Below are positions 21,060-36,700 of a stretch of 64,000 nucleotides of DNA, one piece after another (the stretch's first letter is position 1; every line of letters begins with the position of its first letter). Source of the stretch: Paralithodes platypus (taxonomy: Eukaryota; Arthropoda; Malacostraca; Decapoda; Lithodidae); contig CM064573.1 in assembly GCA_032716605.1 (NCBI GenBank), positions 6,586,739 through 6,650,738 of the forward strand. The letters run 5' to 3'. Position numbers and translations under genes: made by a program. The notes beneath the pieces were generated by a model. The model saw only the letters and a list, made by a program, of their open reading frames with translations. It was not told the origin of the DNA and ran no database searches.

Positions 21060-21626
21060 TACATAAAATCGTCTAAATATAGCTAGAATAAAATGGAAAA
21101 GACGTTGCCGGTACAGAAGGGGTTAACTAACTTAAGTCGCTTGATGATAGCAAGATATAAATAAGGAGCCATAGATTACCAAATTTGTTGATGCTCTATA
21201 TTTGAAGTTTAACTGAGGTTTATTATATTGACTTCGAGCTGAATCAAACCTTGCTCAACAGATTTAACAAGTTAAACGATCAACAATGGACTTAATTGAT
21301 TAAATTTGGTAAATATATAAATGCTGTTCTCGCTATAAAACAAATATTTCTGAACTTCCGTCCAAACTTGAAGCACTCAGGCTTAAAGTTCAGTAAATAT
21401 CAAAGCTTCACCAAACTTGTGCAACAACAATTCCATAATTCTCAAACTTTGCCTAGGTTTCCTGAATTCAAAGAGAGTGAGTGAGTGTGTGACGAGCATT
21501 TAGTAAAGTTGGAGGTGGTTCCTACTTCTGCTATCAGCAGCGTCACTCTGTAATACATAATACACAACCTTGTTTATAATACTCCATAATAATCAGTAAT
21601 CACCAATGTGACGTAATAGCCATGAC
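21060..21626. other. No gene recognised
   Basis: AT-rich. Contains a ccggtacagaaggggttaac string near 21107 that resembles short motifs elsewhere in the window, but no supported feature. Confidence 0.45.
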
Positions 21627-22108
21627 TTTTTTTTAATTCCAACTAGGCCTACTCCCTTTCGGGCATAGGCTGATAGCCTTTGCACTCTACCGTTGAACAC
21701 GGTGAGGCCCGTGAGGTCTTGTTCCAGTCTAGGGAGTGAGACATGCGAAGCTTCACGTCTCGAAGCAACTCAATATCTGAAGCTGCTCCGCCTCTGTGCT
21801 TCACAGTCTCATCCCCCAGGCTCAGACCCTCACTCTCAGAACGCCACCTATTGAGCAATTAACTCACTAGGCATTCCCCCACCCCCCCCTGTAGCATATT
21901 ATTGAATTTGGGATATTCATACAATGCTATTTAATCAGGGAATAATGAGGGTATTTATTTGGCATTTCGGTGTGCTGTGGTAATGCACTGATACTAGGTA
22001 CAGCACAAATTCCATCCCAAAAATATCTTCCCAATGACATATTGGGATTCGAACCCGGGTCCATTGGATTACCAGTCCAGTGGCAAGACCACTCCGCCAC
22101 ACCTCCCC
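21627..22108 (-). mobile_element. tRNA-Ser-related SINE, full-length copy
   Basis: On the minus strand: ggggaggtgtggcggagtgg (box A region), ggactggtaatcc (anticodon stem-loop like that of tRNA-Ser), gggttcgaatccc (box B), a body with tattgaatttgggat and cattccccc, the sequence gctcaataggtggc, and a final A-rich tail (T run at 21627-21634). Matches 54796-55280 over its whole length in the opposite orientation; a 5'-truncated copy is at 36701-36967. Length about 480 bp, long for a SINE. Confidence 0.8.
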
Positions 22109-22139
22109 AGTATGTATGTAGTTTTGTATATTTATACTT

Positions 22140-22471
22140 GATTTTGACAGATTACTTGAATTTAAAGGCGATAATAGGGTTGGGTGGTGGCTGATAACTA
22201 CCGTGTTTGATGGTGGAGCAATAATGGTTTGGTGGTTCTCACAGGTAAGCCACGGTAGCCTTGTCCGTTTCTTAGTCATTAATGTGCGACTTTAACCTCA
22301 TGACACGGGGCAAGTGTCTTATTTCAACACTTTTGGTAATGCACTATATTGACAAAAATTAGGGGATGGCGTGAAAAACGCTGTGTCAAAATATCATACT
22401 GATCCAACTGTTTGTTAATAAGTTATTCCCGAAAAACGATGCCACAAGGACGGCCTCTGAAACCCATAGTA
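22140..22471 (+). repeat. Dispersed repeat R1, uninterrupted copy (A plus B)
   Basis: Here halves A and B are continuous across tttggtaatgcactatattg, which shows the arrangement before the RTE LINE split the copy at 10.2-12.8 kb. No coding capacity. I see no terminal inverted repeats or tail. Confidence 0.8.
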
Positions 22472-25929
<3,458 letters not shown>

Positions 25930-26169
25930 CCCTTAAGCTAATTGTATATACAAAGTTAGTTCTGCGGTACGTTCACGGTGACACGAGTTAAAACACCCAC
26001 ACGGTAAAATTTGCCTAAAGTTTGGGGAACATAGCGAGCTAAATGATAATTAGGAAACCATAACTATTATAATTGTTGTAAAACCTATGTTAGCCTCTTT
26101 CTGAATTATAATTGTTGTAAAACCTATTATTATGTTCCTTCCAACAACCAACCATACTTCTAAAATCGA

Positions 26170-26372
26170 TTAATGAAATTTACAAACACATGTGGCAGTC
26201 CGTGGACTCGAACCCAGGATGCTCACACCGAAAATCAACACCTTATACATCGCACCACGAAGACAGTTAAAGGTTGGTGGACACTGCCTACGATTTATTA
26301 TGCAACTTCGAATCCTGCATATCAATCTAAGCATGTACACACATCCCAACTGCAACTCACGTAGGCTATGCA
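26170..26372 (-). mobile_element. SINE with two tRNA-like modules, copy 2
   Basis: Minus strand: acgtgagttgcagttggg, gcaggattcgaagttgc (module 1), then gtggtgcgatgtataagg, ggttcgagtccacgg and actgcca (module 2), then acatgtgtttg. Same order as 14018-14214. The second box B (ggttcgagtcc) is a full consensus match. Better preserved than copy 1. Confidence 0.6.
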
Positions 26373-27322
26373 TATGTGAATGGAAAGAGCAATTAATGGG
26401 GCCTTAACCACTAGGGAAGTCCTCTCGATAAATTACTCCTGAACCAATATCAATTATTATGTTCCTCTTTCTGAATTATCTCTTGTTCTTTGAGCATTTT
26501 GGTTTATTCCAAGCCATTTTATTTTGTTCTGCCAATGTTAATACTTTAATATATTTCCTTCTTTCACCTCAATTATGTATTATAGCAATACATTCTTCCT
26601 TTCATTTGTCCTTCTTCCTTAGGTCCATTTATTCATATTTTTCATATTGAATCACACTACGGTATCTTTTGAAATTCTTCCTATATTTATTATTTCTGTA
26701 TTGTCTTAGTTTCCCGTTCAATACAATTCCTAATTATCTAATCTAATTTTGGTTGTTCTTCCTATTTTTATTCTTTTCATGTTTGTTCCTCACTCCATAA
26801 CTTTCTTGAAGAAATAATTAAAACATAATTATACATGGTATGTTCCCATTTGAATATTGTTCTTTCTTCGAGTCACCAACCATTCCTGCCTTAGTTCCAT
26901 TTTGTCTTATTTTCTTCTTCCTCCCTCAACATTTTTCGGATTATCCAAACCGTCATCTAGTCTAGAGTATATCAAAGTAAGCCAGTACAAAATGAGTGAT
27001 GCACACACCAGTATGTGTGATCGTTTGGACTGACAACCTTTGTCGGACTACAATATATGTTATTAATCGAATTACTTTTTTGTTTGTATTCTTACAAAAT
27101 ATATTAAAAACAATCCTCATGAAATAGTCCTAGACACACCGAGACACACTGACATAATATAGGTGCTCTACTCTCTTACGTGTAGTGTGCGTTGTTTCAA
27201 TTAAACATTCCCAGCGCCTTTTTACTCTCGCTGTTATTCTACAGTTATCAAATGTCTCGTACACTTTCGTAATATTTTCTACATGTTCTTTTTACAAACG
27301 TGTATATTTTTTCACGGGTATT
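26373..27322. other. No gene recognised
   Basis: T-rich AT-rich DNA with short hydrophobic open frames; no supported feature. Confidence 0.5.
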
Positions 27323-27548
27323 GTTGAAAGAACAACTGTATCGGTGTCTAGGTTATAACCAGTCTGCTGAATGATAATTTAACTAGATTATACCATCCTT
27401 GAAAGAACACTGTATCGGTGTCTAGGTTATAACCAGTCTGCTGAATGATACTTTAACTAGATTATACCATCCTTGAAAGAACACTGTATCGGTGTCTAGG
27501 TTATAACCAGTCTGCTGAATGATAATTTAACTAGATTGTGCCGTCCTT
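27323..27548 (+). repeat. 74-bp unit in three tandem copies
   Basis: Unit begins ttgaaagaacactgtatcgg and includes ggttataaccagtctgctga; copy A of the duplication has only one unit (about 5985-6058), so the expansion postdates the duplication or was lost in A. Confidence 0.9.
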
Positions 27549-29110
27549 GAAAGTAAAACCTTACTTCTAAATATATTTAATGTTGTTTTATTGTTCTGTA
27601 TTTGTTTTTCCAACGTGTTATATATGTGTTTTAAATGTGTGTGTTTGGTGGTGGAGTGTGGTGGGTGGTACTTAAAAGACCTGATCAAAATTAACATTTA
27701 AGAAGTGTTCCTCTTGAAAAGGAGGAACAAAGTGTTTTTCGGCTAAAGATAATGATGCTAAAGTGGCAGGCACAGGGATGTTATTAGGCTACTGTGTTGA
27801 ACTGTACGGAACCATTTTATTATAGACAAGAACAAGACATTTAATTTAGTTAGGGAGGCAGATAGATATTGGTTATGAGGTAGCCTATGTGGTTAAGAAT
27901 GGTAGATATATGTTTTCTTGGCATTCAAATAATATAGTAAGAATAATATATAATATATTCCATGGTGTATATGTTGTGAGTCGCAGCATCTGTTCCACAA
28001 TAGGCCCTCGTGTTACTCTCAGCCATACTGGATCCGCATTTGGAGAGCCTAGGACCGTTCATTGTGTTGGAGGGCTGGGGGAGGAGGAGATTTGGCAAGA
28101 GAGGAGGAGGAGGAAAAGGAGGAGATTTGGCAAGAGAGTATCTAGAGGAGGAGGAAAAGGAGAAGAAAGAAGATGTGGAGGAGAAGAGTGAGGATGTGGA
28201 GAGGGGAGGGGATTTGAAGATGGTGACGAGAAAAAGGACAGCATAATATTTGTTATAAACTAAAACTATTGATGTTACCTTATTTAAGTATGAAAGTATT
28301 ATTGATTAATGCTAATCGAGCATTGGTGTTAAAACAAAAATGGAGTACCTCTACAACTACACACCACTGGCAATAACAACTGCTACATGTCCACAAATAG
28401 TGTAAACACCAGACATCTTAACAAAATAGATCATTACAATGTAATTTTACATATGTGTCGTCTTGGTAACATCTTAATCAGTTGGAATGTACAGAACACC
28501 TCATCAATATCCAACTACTGTTATGTTTTCATGCTGATGACCAAAAACATTAACATCAGCTACATACGTTATAACTCAATAACTCTTGGCTTGCAATTGC
28601 AGCCAAGTGGTTATTGAAAGTAATTGCTTTCTTTGTTTACGAGCACATGTTATAACCCAGGTTAGTATAACTGTGTGTTCAGAGTGGCTTGGTATTTATG
28701 TTTATATGTGTTATTATATTGTGTATTACGGCCCAGTAGAATGTACACATATTGACATGTATGTGTGTTATCCATATCTTTATTGTTTACTGTATATATT
28801 TGGTATATATAACAATAATATGTAGACGCACGTACTTTAGAATACCATATGTAACTCGGTGCTTGCTTATATATTTCTCCATGGTCTTGTGTTTCCTCTT
28901 GTGCTTCACACTATAATGTTGTTTACCATGGTGTAAATCCTGGTCTGTTTATGTTCGTGAGTCTGTTATACTGCCCCTCATAACTCTGTTGTCCCAGATT
29001 ACCCCCCCCCCCCCCTCCCCCTCTACATACACACCCTTCCTATCCTCTCCTGCACGTCTCTATTATATTAACAATGTAAATATCACAAGATTACCATGGC
29101 GTGTACTAAC
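27323..29110. repeat. Duplicated segment, copy B
   Basis: Same orientation as copy A (5985-7832). Begins with three tandem 74-bp units instead of one, has an expanded purine-rich stretch near 28080-28190, lacks about 210 bp (between agtatgaaagtatta and taatcgagcattgg) and about 80 bp present in A, and ends where a CA microsatellite starts. Divergence is scattered substitutions and small indels. Confidence 0.85.
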
Positions 29111-29147
29111 ACACACACACACGCACATGCACGCACACGCACGCACG

Positions 29148-29193
<46 letters not shown>

Positions 29194-29626
29194 CTGTATG
29201 TATGTATGTCTGTGTGCATACGTGAGCGTTTGTGTATACGGACATGTGCACACTTACTGCATGTTCTTATGTTCCTATATATGTATGTATATGTATGTGC
29301 GCACGTACGTGTATATACGTATGTTCTGTATATGAGTAAGTTAATAAATGTGTAAATGTACTGTATATCACTTACTCTCATGGTTATTTTATGATAATTT
29401 GTATTCTGCACATGCATCATTATTGTATTTATTTATTTTGTTTGTAAACTAAGCTTACCATCCTCATATCTGTACATCTCATGTTCATCCACTAAATTGT
29501 AAAATGTGTATTTTCAGCTCATGAGGCTGCCATTCTTTAATAAACCGTTTATTATTATTATTATTTTATTATTACACACACACACACACACACACACTAT
29601 ACTATACTTGGCTTCACCTCGGTCAA
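29111..29626. other. CA microsatellite and tail-like AT sequence
   Basis: CA tract about 29111-29190 (with cgcacgcac interruptions), tgtatgtatg runs, then near 29520-29570 the string ctttaataaaccg followed by ttattattattattatt, which could be the poly(A)-signal and microsatellite end of an unidentified LINE. CA run at 29575-29598. Confidence 0.45.
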
Positions 29627-30516
29627 GGTCAAGTGTTGCCTCCAGGCACACAGACCCACTCTCTCTTTCTTATATATTATGTTTAGGTCAAGTGTTGCCT
29701 CCAGGCACACAGCCCCACTCTCTCTTTCTTATATATTATGTTTAGGTCAAGTGTTGCCTCCAGGCACACAGCCCCACTCTCTCTTTCTTATATATTATGT
29801 TTAGGTCAAGTGTTGCCTCCAGGCACACAGACACACACTCTCTCTCTCTTATATATTATGTTTAGGTCAAGTGTTGCCTCCATACTCACAGACACACACT
29901 CTTTCTTATATATTATGTTTAGGTCAAGTGTTGCCTCCAGGCACACAGACACACTCTCTCTCTCTCTCTTATATATTATGTTTAGGTCAAGTGTTGCCTC
30001 CATACTCACAGACACACTCTCTCTTTCTTATATATTATGTTTAGGTCAAGTGTTGCCTCCATACTCCCAGACCTACTCTCTCTCTCTCTTATATATTATG
30101 TTTAGGTCAAGTGTTGCCTCCATACACACAGACACACTCTATCTTTCTTATATATTATGTTTAGGTCAAGTGTTGCCTCCATACTCACAGACACACTCTC
30201 TCTTTCTTATATATTATGTTTAGGTCAAGTGTTGCCTCCATACTCACAGACCCACTCTCTCTTTCTTATATATTATGTTTAGGTCAAGTGTTGCCTCCAG
30301 ACACACAGCCCCACTCTCTCTTTCTTATATATTATGTTTAGGTCAAGTGTTGCCTCCAGGCACACAGACCCACTCTCGCTTTCTTATATATTATGTTTAG
30401 GTCAAGTGTTGCCTCCAGACACACAGCCCCACTCTCTCTCTCTTATATATTATGTTTAGGTCAAGTGTTGCCTCCAGGCACACAGACACACTCTCTCTCT
30501 CTTATATATTATGTTT
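29627..30516. repeat. 59-bp minisatellite, about 15 units
   Basis: Unit contains aggtcaagtgttgcctcca, cacacagac/cccactctctc and ttatatattatgttt. CT runs inside the unit vary in length. The same array resumes after the N gap at 31449-31799. Confidence 0.95.
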
Positions 30517-30704
30517 CTTATGTTCTTTAGTATAAATATTACCTTTTCAACTTGGAAGCGGAGAGAAGTGGGCGGGGTCATCAGAGGCCGAGGACAAGAG
30601 CAAGTTGTAGAGTATAACATTGGGGGAAGGGGAAGGGAGGTACAGAACAATTATAGACAAGCGGCAGAGAGGGGGAATACGTAAACACATATGTTTACTG
30701 ATTC

Positions 30705-30739
<35 letters not shown>

Positions 30740-31348
30740 ACAAACATAAGTAAACAGAATACTCCCTTTCTCATCCTCCCATTGTTACTTATTTTCAATA
30801 TCTCGTATTATGATCAATTGTGTACATTTGAATACAGCTTACTCATTCGAGTTTAATTTGATAGCAATTAAGTTATTATTCACACCAAACTATCTTTTCT
30901 CTTCTATATCTCAACCATAGTATCATCTTTACATTCATCTCCTTACATTGACATTCCTACACTGAAGTAAAGAGAACATTGAACCTTCTCTGGAAAACGT
31001 TTATAATATACATATAATAACAAATATTGGTTACTGTACCGTCCACCTACAACTTGGTCGTAAGGAATGACCAACGTATTTACACCAAATATCACATTTC
31101 TCATTTCCCCTCCCCACTTGTCCATCATACACCAAATATCACATTTCCTCAAACTATATTCGGCAGAGACACCATTTCTTGATCCAGTAAATTTGGCTAC
31201 TAAGCTATTACGTATTAATTAATTTAATACACAATGTTAAATACAGTAGCACAACAACAATCATAATTAATGCCGAGAAAAAGAATGAGTGCATTTCCCA
31301 CTGATCAAATTAGGAAATAGTAATTATCCTCACATTAGGTAAAGGAAC
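30160..31348 (+). repeat. Left copy of sequence duplicated across the gap
   Basis: From the end of the minisatellite (ttcttatgttctttag) to ttaggtaaaggaac at 31348, matches 31449-32633 with only a handful of differences (for example gggggaagg versus gtgggaagg, and small changes in the GA run). It stops exactly at the gap, where the right copy continues into an AC microsatellite. Confidence 0.9.
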
Positions 31349-31448
31349 NNNNNNNNNNNNNNNNNNNNNNNNNNNNNNNNNNNNNNNNNNNNNNNNNNNN
31401 NNNNNNNNNNNNNNNNNNNNNNNNNNNNNNNNNNNNNNNNNNNNNNNN
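31349..31448. other. Assembly gap, 100 N
   Basis: Exactly 100 unknown bases, a common placeholder length for a gap of unknown size. Confidence 0.99.
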
Positions 31449-32630
31449 ATATTATGTTTAGGTCATAGTGTTTGCCTCCATACTCACAGACCCACTCTCC
31501 TCTTTCTTATTATTATGTTTAGGTCAAGTGTTGCCTCCAGACACACAGACCCACTCTCTTTCTTATATATTAGTTTAGGTCAAGTGTTGCCTCCAGCACA
31601 CAGACCCACTCTCTCTTTCTTATTATATTATGTTTAGGTCAAGTGTTGCCTCCAACACAGTCTCTCTTATATATTATGTTTAGGTCAAGTGTTGCCTCCA
31701 GGCACACAGACCCACTCTCTCTTTCTTATATATTATGTTTAGGTCAAGTGTTGCCTCCAGGCACACAGACACACTCTCTCTCTCTTATATATTATGTTTC
31801 TTATGTTCTTTAGTATAAATATTACCTTTTCAACTTGGAAGCGGAGAGAAGTGGGCGGGGTCATCAGAGGCCGAGGACAAGAGCAAGTTGTAGAGTATAA
31901 CATTGTGGGAAGGGGAAGGGAGGTACAGAACAATTATAGACAAGCGGCAGAGAGGGGGAATACGTAAACACATATGTTTACTGATTCAGAGAGAGAGAAA
32001 GAGATAGAGAGAGAGCGAGAGAGAACAAACATAAGTAAACAGAATACTCCCTATCTCATCCTCCCATTGTTACTTAATTTCAATATCTCGTATTATGATC
32101 AATTGTGTACATTTGAATACAGCTTACTCATTCGAGTTTAATTTGATAGCAATTAAGTTATTATTCACACCAAACTATCTTTTCTCTTCTATATCTCAAC
32201 CATAGTATCATCTTTACATTCATCTCCTTACATTGACATTCCTACACTGAAGTAAAGAGAACATTGAACCTTCTCTGGAAAACGTTTATAATATACATAT
32301 AATAACAAATATTGGTTACTGTACCGTCCACCTACAACTTGGTCGTAAGGAATGACCAACGTATTTACACCAAATATCACATTTCTCATTTCCCCTCCCC
32401 ACTTGTCCATCATACACCAAATATCACATTTCCTCAAACTATATTCGGCAGAGACACCATTTCTTGATCCAGTAAATTTGGCTACTAAGCTATTACGTAT
32501 TAATTAATTTAATACACAATGTTAAATACAGTAGCACAACAACAATCATAATTAATGCCGAGAAAAAGAATGAGTGCATTTCCCACTGATCAAATTAGGA
32601 AATAGTAATTATCCTCACATTACGTAAAGG

Positions 32631-32633
<3 letters not shown>
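31449..32633 (+). repeat. Right copy of sequence duplicated across the gap
   Basis: Starts within the 59-bp minisatellite with several small indels (tcatagtgtttgcc, cttattattatg, tattagtttagg) that look like a low-quality contig end, then repeats the left copy nearly base for base. Probably an unmerged overlap or the other haplotype. Confidence 0.9.
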
Positions 32634-32712
<79 letters not shown>

Positions 32713-32725
32713 GACACACACACAC
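32632..32725. repeat. AC microsatellite
   Basis: About 90 bp of AC with two gacag interruptions near 32708. The left copy of the duplicated sequence breaks off exactly at its start. Confidence 0.95.
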
Positions 32726-33001
32726 CTGTATAATTAGTGCAGGAAATCAGTGTGGTTCAATCTCGCATTCTTGGTTAATAATGTACAGGTTCCCGGGGAC
32801 TTGCTAATGACTGTTCTCTACGGATCATAATCTGTCACTGTCATTGTTGTTCTCACCTCTTGCTCTCATTTTTGCTGGGAATTTATTTCGTTCGATTTTT
32901 TGTCTTAGTGTTCTCATTTTCGTAATCAAATCCCACAATCATCTGTATATTATTATTGTCTGATGTCATTATCGTTTACATGTTCGTTCCCGTTCCCTCC
33001 C

Positions 33002-33012
<11 letters not shown>

Positions 33013-33078
<66 letters not shown>
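33013..33078. repeat. CT/GA palindrome, 33-bp arms
   Basis: A CT run meets a GA run at ctctc-gagag (centre between 33045 and 33046), giving a perfect 66-bp palindrome able to form a hairpin or cruciform without a loop. Confidence 0.9.
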
Positions 33079-33093
<15 letters not shown>

Positions 33094-33358
33094 GAGAGAG
33101 AGACGATCACTTAGTAAAGTTGAAGATAGAGGAGTGCTTCTGTTGTGCATCATCAGTCAAACTTTAAGGCATAAATTGGGGTCAGGTGAGTTTTGGATCA
33201 GGCAAGGGTAAAATTGAGGTGAGAGCGACTGGCATGAAACACATGAGAGAAACATGAAAACAGGTAGATGATAGATGAACAGTTGTTTGCCTCCAACACT
33301 AGACACAGCTTCACACATCCCTTGTACACCACCACACCCAGCACCATTACTATAGTCC

Positions 33359-33768
33359 GTTCATTCTAGGTTGAGTAGAAATCGTAACCTCTAACCTCTG
33401 TAACTCAAAAAGAGCTTGAGCAAATGGCTGTCAAGTTCCACACCTATTCCCTAGCCAAATCTTCCCATTTGGTAGAAAAATGAGCTCGATTACTATAGTC
33501 CTTCTTGAGTTAGGCTGGTATCACACGAGCAAATTTTCCCTCAACATTTATCCTTAACACTGGTCTGGCAGCTTATGAGGTTAACATTTTAAATATTTCG
33601 GCGGCCTAAATTCATCCATCATCAGTCTAGTTTCCGACACCAGTACAAAATAGTCCAGAAATGTTGCCAGACAAATGTTCATCATTGAATGTTGACTATA
33701 AAAGCTCTCGTGTGATACCGGCTTAACAGAGGTTAGAGGTTACGATATCTGCCCAACCTGGAATGAAC
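33359..33768. repeat. Outer inverted repeat pair around a MITE
   Basis: Left arm 33359-33404 and right arm 33723-33768 are inverted copies of about 45 bp (left: gttcattctaggttg, atcgtaacctctaacctctg; right reads the complement with few changes). About 105 bp of other sequence lies between the left arm and the inner MITE. Confidence 0.75.
33513..33722. mobile_element. Harbinger-like MITE with TTA target duplication
   Basis: 210 bp. Left terminus ggctggtatcacacgag, right terminus the inverted ctcgtgtgataccggc; flanked on both sides by TTA (33510-33512 and 33723-33725). A second inner match (tcaacatt with gaatgttga) extends the inverted repeats. A 3-bp TTA duplication fits the PIF/Harbinger superfamily; no transposase inside. 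Confidence 0.65.
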
Positions 33769-33862
33769 ACCCTACACCTGCGAAATATTTAGTACTCTAG
33801 TGGGTAAAGAGTTTAAGCGTTAGCAGATTATGGCGATTATGTTAATAATATAAGAATCAAAA

Positions 33863-35195
33863 GCAGATTATATATTAGATACACTCAGCTGTATAAGACA
33901 TATTAAAGTATACAACTACCGTACTGTATATATACAGAGAGATAGGCAGATTATATATTAGATACACTCAGCTGTATAAGACATATTAAAGTATACAACT
34001 ACCGTACTGTATATATACAGAGAGATAGGCGGATTATATATTAGATACACTCAGCTGTATAAGACATATTAAAGTATACAACTACCGTACTGTATATATA
34101 CAGAGAGATAGGCGGATTATATATTAGATACACTCAGCTGTATAAGACATATTAAAGTATACAACTACCGTACTGTATGTATACAGAGAGATAGGCGGAT
34201 TATATATTAGATACACTCAGCTGTATAAGACATATTAAAGTATACAACTACCGTACTGTATATATACAGAGAGATAGGCGGATTATATATTAGATACACT
34301 CAGCTGTATAAGACATATTAAAGTATACAACTACCGTACTGTATATATACAGAGAGATAGGCGGATTTATATATTAGATACACTCAGCTGTATAAGACAT
34401 ATTAAAGTATACAACTACCGTACTGTATATATACAGAGAGATAGGCGGATTATATATTAGATACACTCAGCTGTATAAGACATATTAAAGTATACAACTA
34501 CCGTACTGTATATATACAGAGAGATAGGCGGATTATATATTAGATACACTCAGCTGTATAAGACATATTAAAGTATACAACTACCGTACTGTATATATAC
34601 AGAGAGATAGGCGGATTATATATTAGATACACTCAGCTGTATAAGACATATTAAAGTATACAACTACCGTACTGTATATATACAGAGAGATAGGCGGATT
34701 ATATATTAGATACACTCAGCTGTATAAGACATATTAAAGTATACAACTACCGTACTGTATATATACAGAGAGATAGGCGGATTATATATTAGATACACTC
34801 AGCTGTATAAGACATATTAAAGTATACAGCTACCGTACTGTATATATACAGAGAGATAGGCGGATTATATATTAGATACACTCAGCTGTATAAGACATAT
34901 TAAAGTATACAACTACCGTACTGTATATATACAGAGAGATAGGCGGATTATATATTAGATACACTCAGCTGTATAAGACATATTAAAGTATACAACTACC
35001 GTACTGTATATATACAGAGAGATAGGCGGATTATATTAGATACACTCAGCTGTATAAGACTATTAAGTATACAGCTACCGTACTGTATATATACAGAGAG
35101 ATAGGCGGATTATATATTAGATACACTCAGCTGTATAAGACATATTAAAGTATACAACTACCGTACTGTATATATACAGAGAGATAGGCGGATTC
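33863..35195. repeat. 83-bp minisatellite, 16 units
   Basis: Unit: gattatatattagatacac, tcagctgtataagacatatt, aaagtatacaactaccgtac, tgtatatatacagagagata plus ggcg. Units are almost identical; rare variants include cagctacc for caactacc and a degenerate unit near 35030-35060. Each unit contains the perfect 14-bp palindrome ctgtatatatacag. Confidence 0.97.
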
Positions 35196-35559
35196 AGACC
35201 GATCATCGAAGTTCTCTAGAACATACTAACTTTATATGAAAGAATTGAACATATTAAATCCATAGAAAATACTGGACTGCACACACACTCAAGTCGTTCA
35301 TATTGATAATGATTATGAACATAATATTGGTGATGGTTAATGACTGATGAACATAATGTTACTGATTGTATAGTATATCAGTAATTACAATACTATAGTT
35401 CTGTCTGTTTCAAAATGCATGTTAATAGCAGTTGGTCTGTTATTTATAATGCAATGACACACAACGCAGTGATTTGGGAATCTTATATTTATTATAAATG
35501 TTTATATAGCACCTTCGATAACATGAACTATAACTCTAATTACCCCATATTCAGTCTGT

Positions 35560-35621
<62 letters not shown>

Positions 35622-36183
35622 ATCTTCATTTAAGACCCGACTAAAACTTATTTTCAGAAATCTTTCCCTGGAGAACAGGTTGGATAAAAGTATGTTAGGA
35701 TACAAAATATGGAGTCTAATTGACAAGCAGGAAGGTTATGAAGGAACCACAAATGTCGTTAGGATTGTTTGTAAAGTAAAAGTAAAGGGAGGGAGAGAGG
35801 CTTATCAAGGTACGGCAGGGTATGTGAGAGAACATTAATTAAATTGCTGTGTTGACCGTTTATGTAGGTGTATATATATGTTGGTGTGTATGTCAGCCTG
35901 TCTATTTGTGTACGTGTACGTGTAGATCTATATATTAATCTCCCGTCTGGTACCGGTACTAACCAACCCTCGCTAACTAATGTTTCTAGGAGACAGATAT
36001 GCCAAGTATTAACACTTTCAGTATACCAGGATGTATTCCTTTGTTTTATTTAAACAATGTTCTTAATTTAGAAAATGGCTGTTGATGTTAGGACAAACGA
36101 AGTACTGTTGATTTTACTCCTTGAACGGTTCTTTTTAAGCTGCATAACATCGTCTACTTATTTATCTATCATTCTATTTCCAG
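35196..36183. other. No gene recognised
   Basis: Includes a CT tract (about 35564-35619). Otherwise AT-rich with no supported feature. Confidence 0.5.
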
Positions 36184-36690
36184 ACACCTTCATCCCCGAA
36201 GTGGTAGAGACGAATGAATCACCTCCATGTTCCTCTGTAATCCATCAGCTGGTGCCCCTCCTCCCACCCTACACCACTTTAACTCTTATGCCTTTCGACT
36301 CCATCTTTCCATCTCATCCTCAGCCTACCTCTCTCTCTCTCTCTGGCCTTCCACCTCACATGACCAAACCACATTAAGGTATACCGCATATATATCCACA
36401 CCACATCGCGCTCGTACTTCATCATTTGTCTGTCTGTCTCTCCCTGTGATCACACACGTCTCTCAAATAATTTGTTTCTATCCCTCTCACTAGTGATTTG
36501 TGTGTCTCCATCCACGTCCATGGTTCATTACGCTGTACACCATTTGGGATCACCACACTATCATGCAATGCTTTAGAGTGCCAATAATTATCCTTCCCCG
36601 CTGTACACTGTCTTGTTCTTCTCCCTCCAAACTCCCATCTTTACTCATCACACTGGCCAAGTACTTAAATGACCTGGTATTTGTTTTAAT
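36184..36690 (-). mobile_element. RTE-type LINE, diverged 3' fragment
   Basis: DNA-level match, in the same orientation, to the last 550 bp of the RTE LINE at 10318-10900: shared order of ccccgaag-ggt, ccaccttc/ccttccac, catctttactcat-cacactg, agtacttaaa. Many indels and stops, so clearly older. Its upstream end is interrupted by the SINE at 36701. Confidence 0.75.
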
Positions 36691-36700
36691 AGTGTTTTAA

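Noticed and set aside
22040..22110. Functional tRNA-Ser gene on the minus strand
   Set aside because: Lacks a closing acceptor stem and variable arm, and is continuous with a dispersed A-tailed body present elsewhere; it is a SINE head.
33863..35195. CRISPR-like or rDNA-spacer array
   Set aside because: The 83-bp units are identical throughout with no spacers, and no rRNA sequence is nearby.
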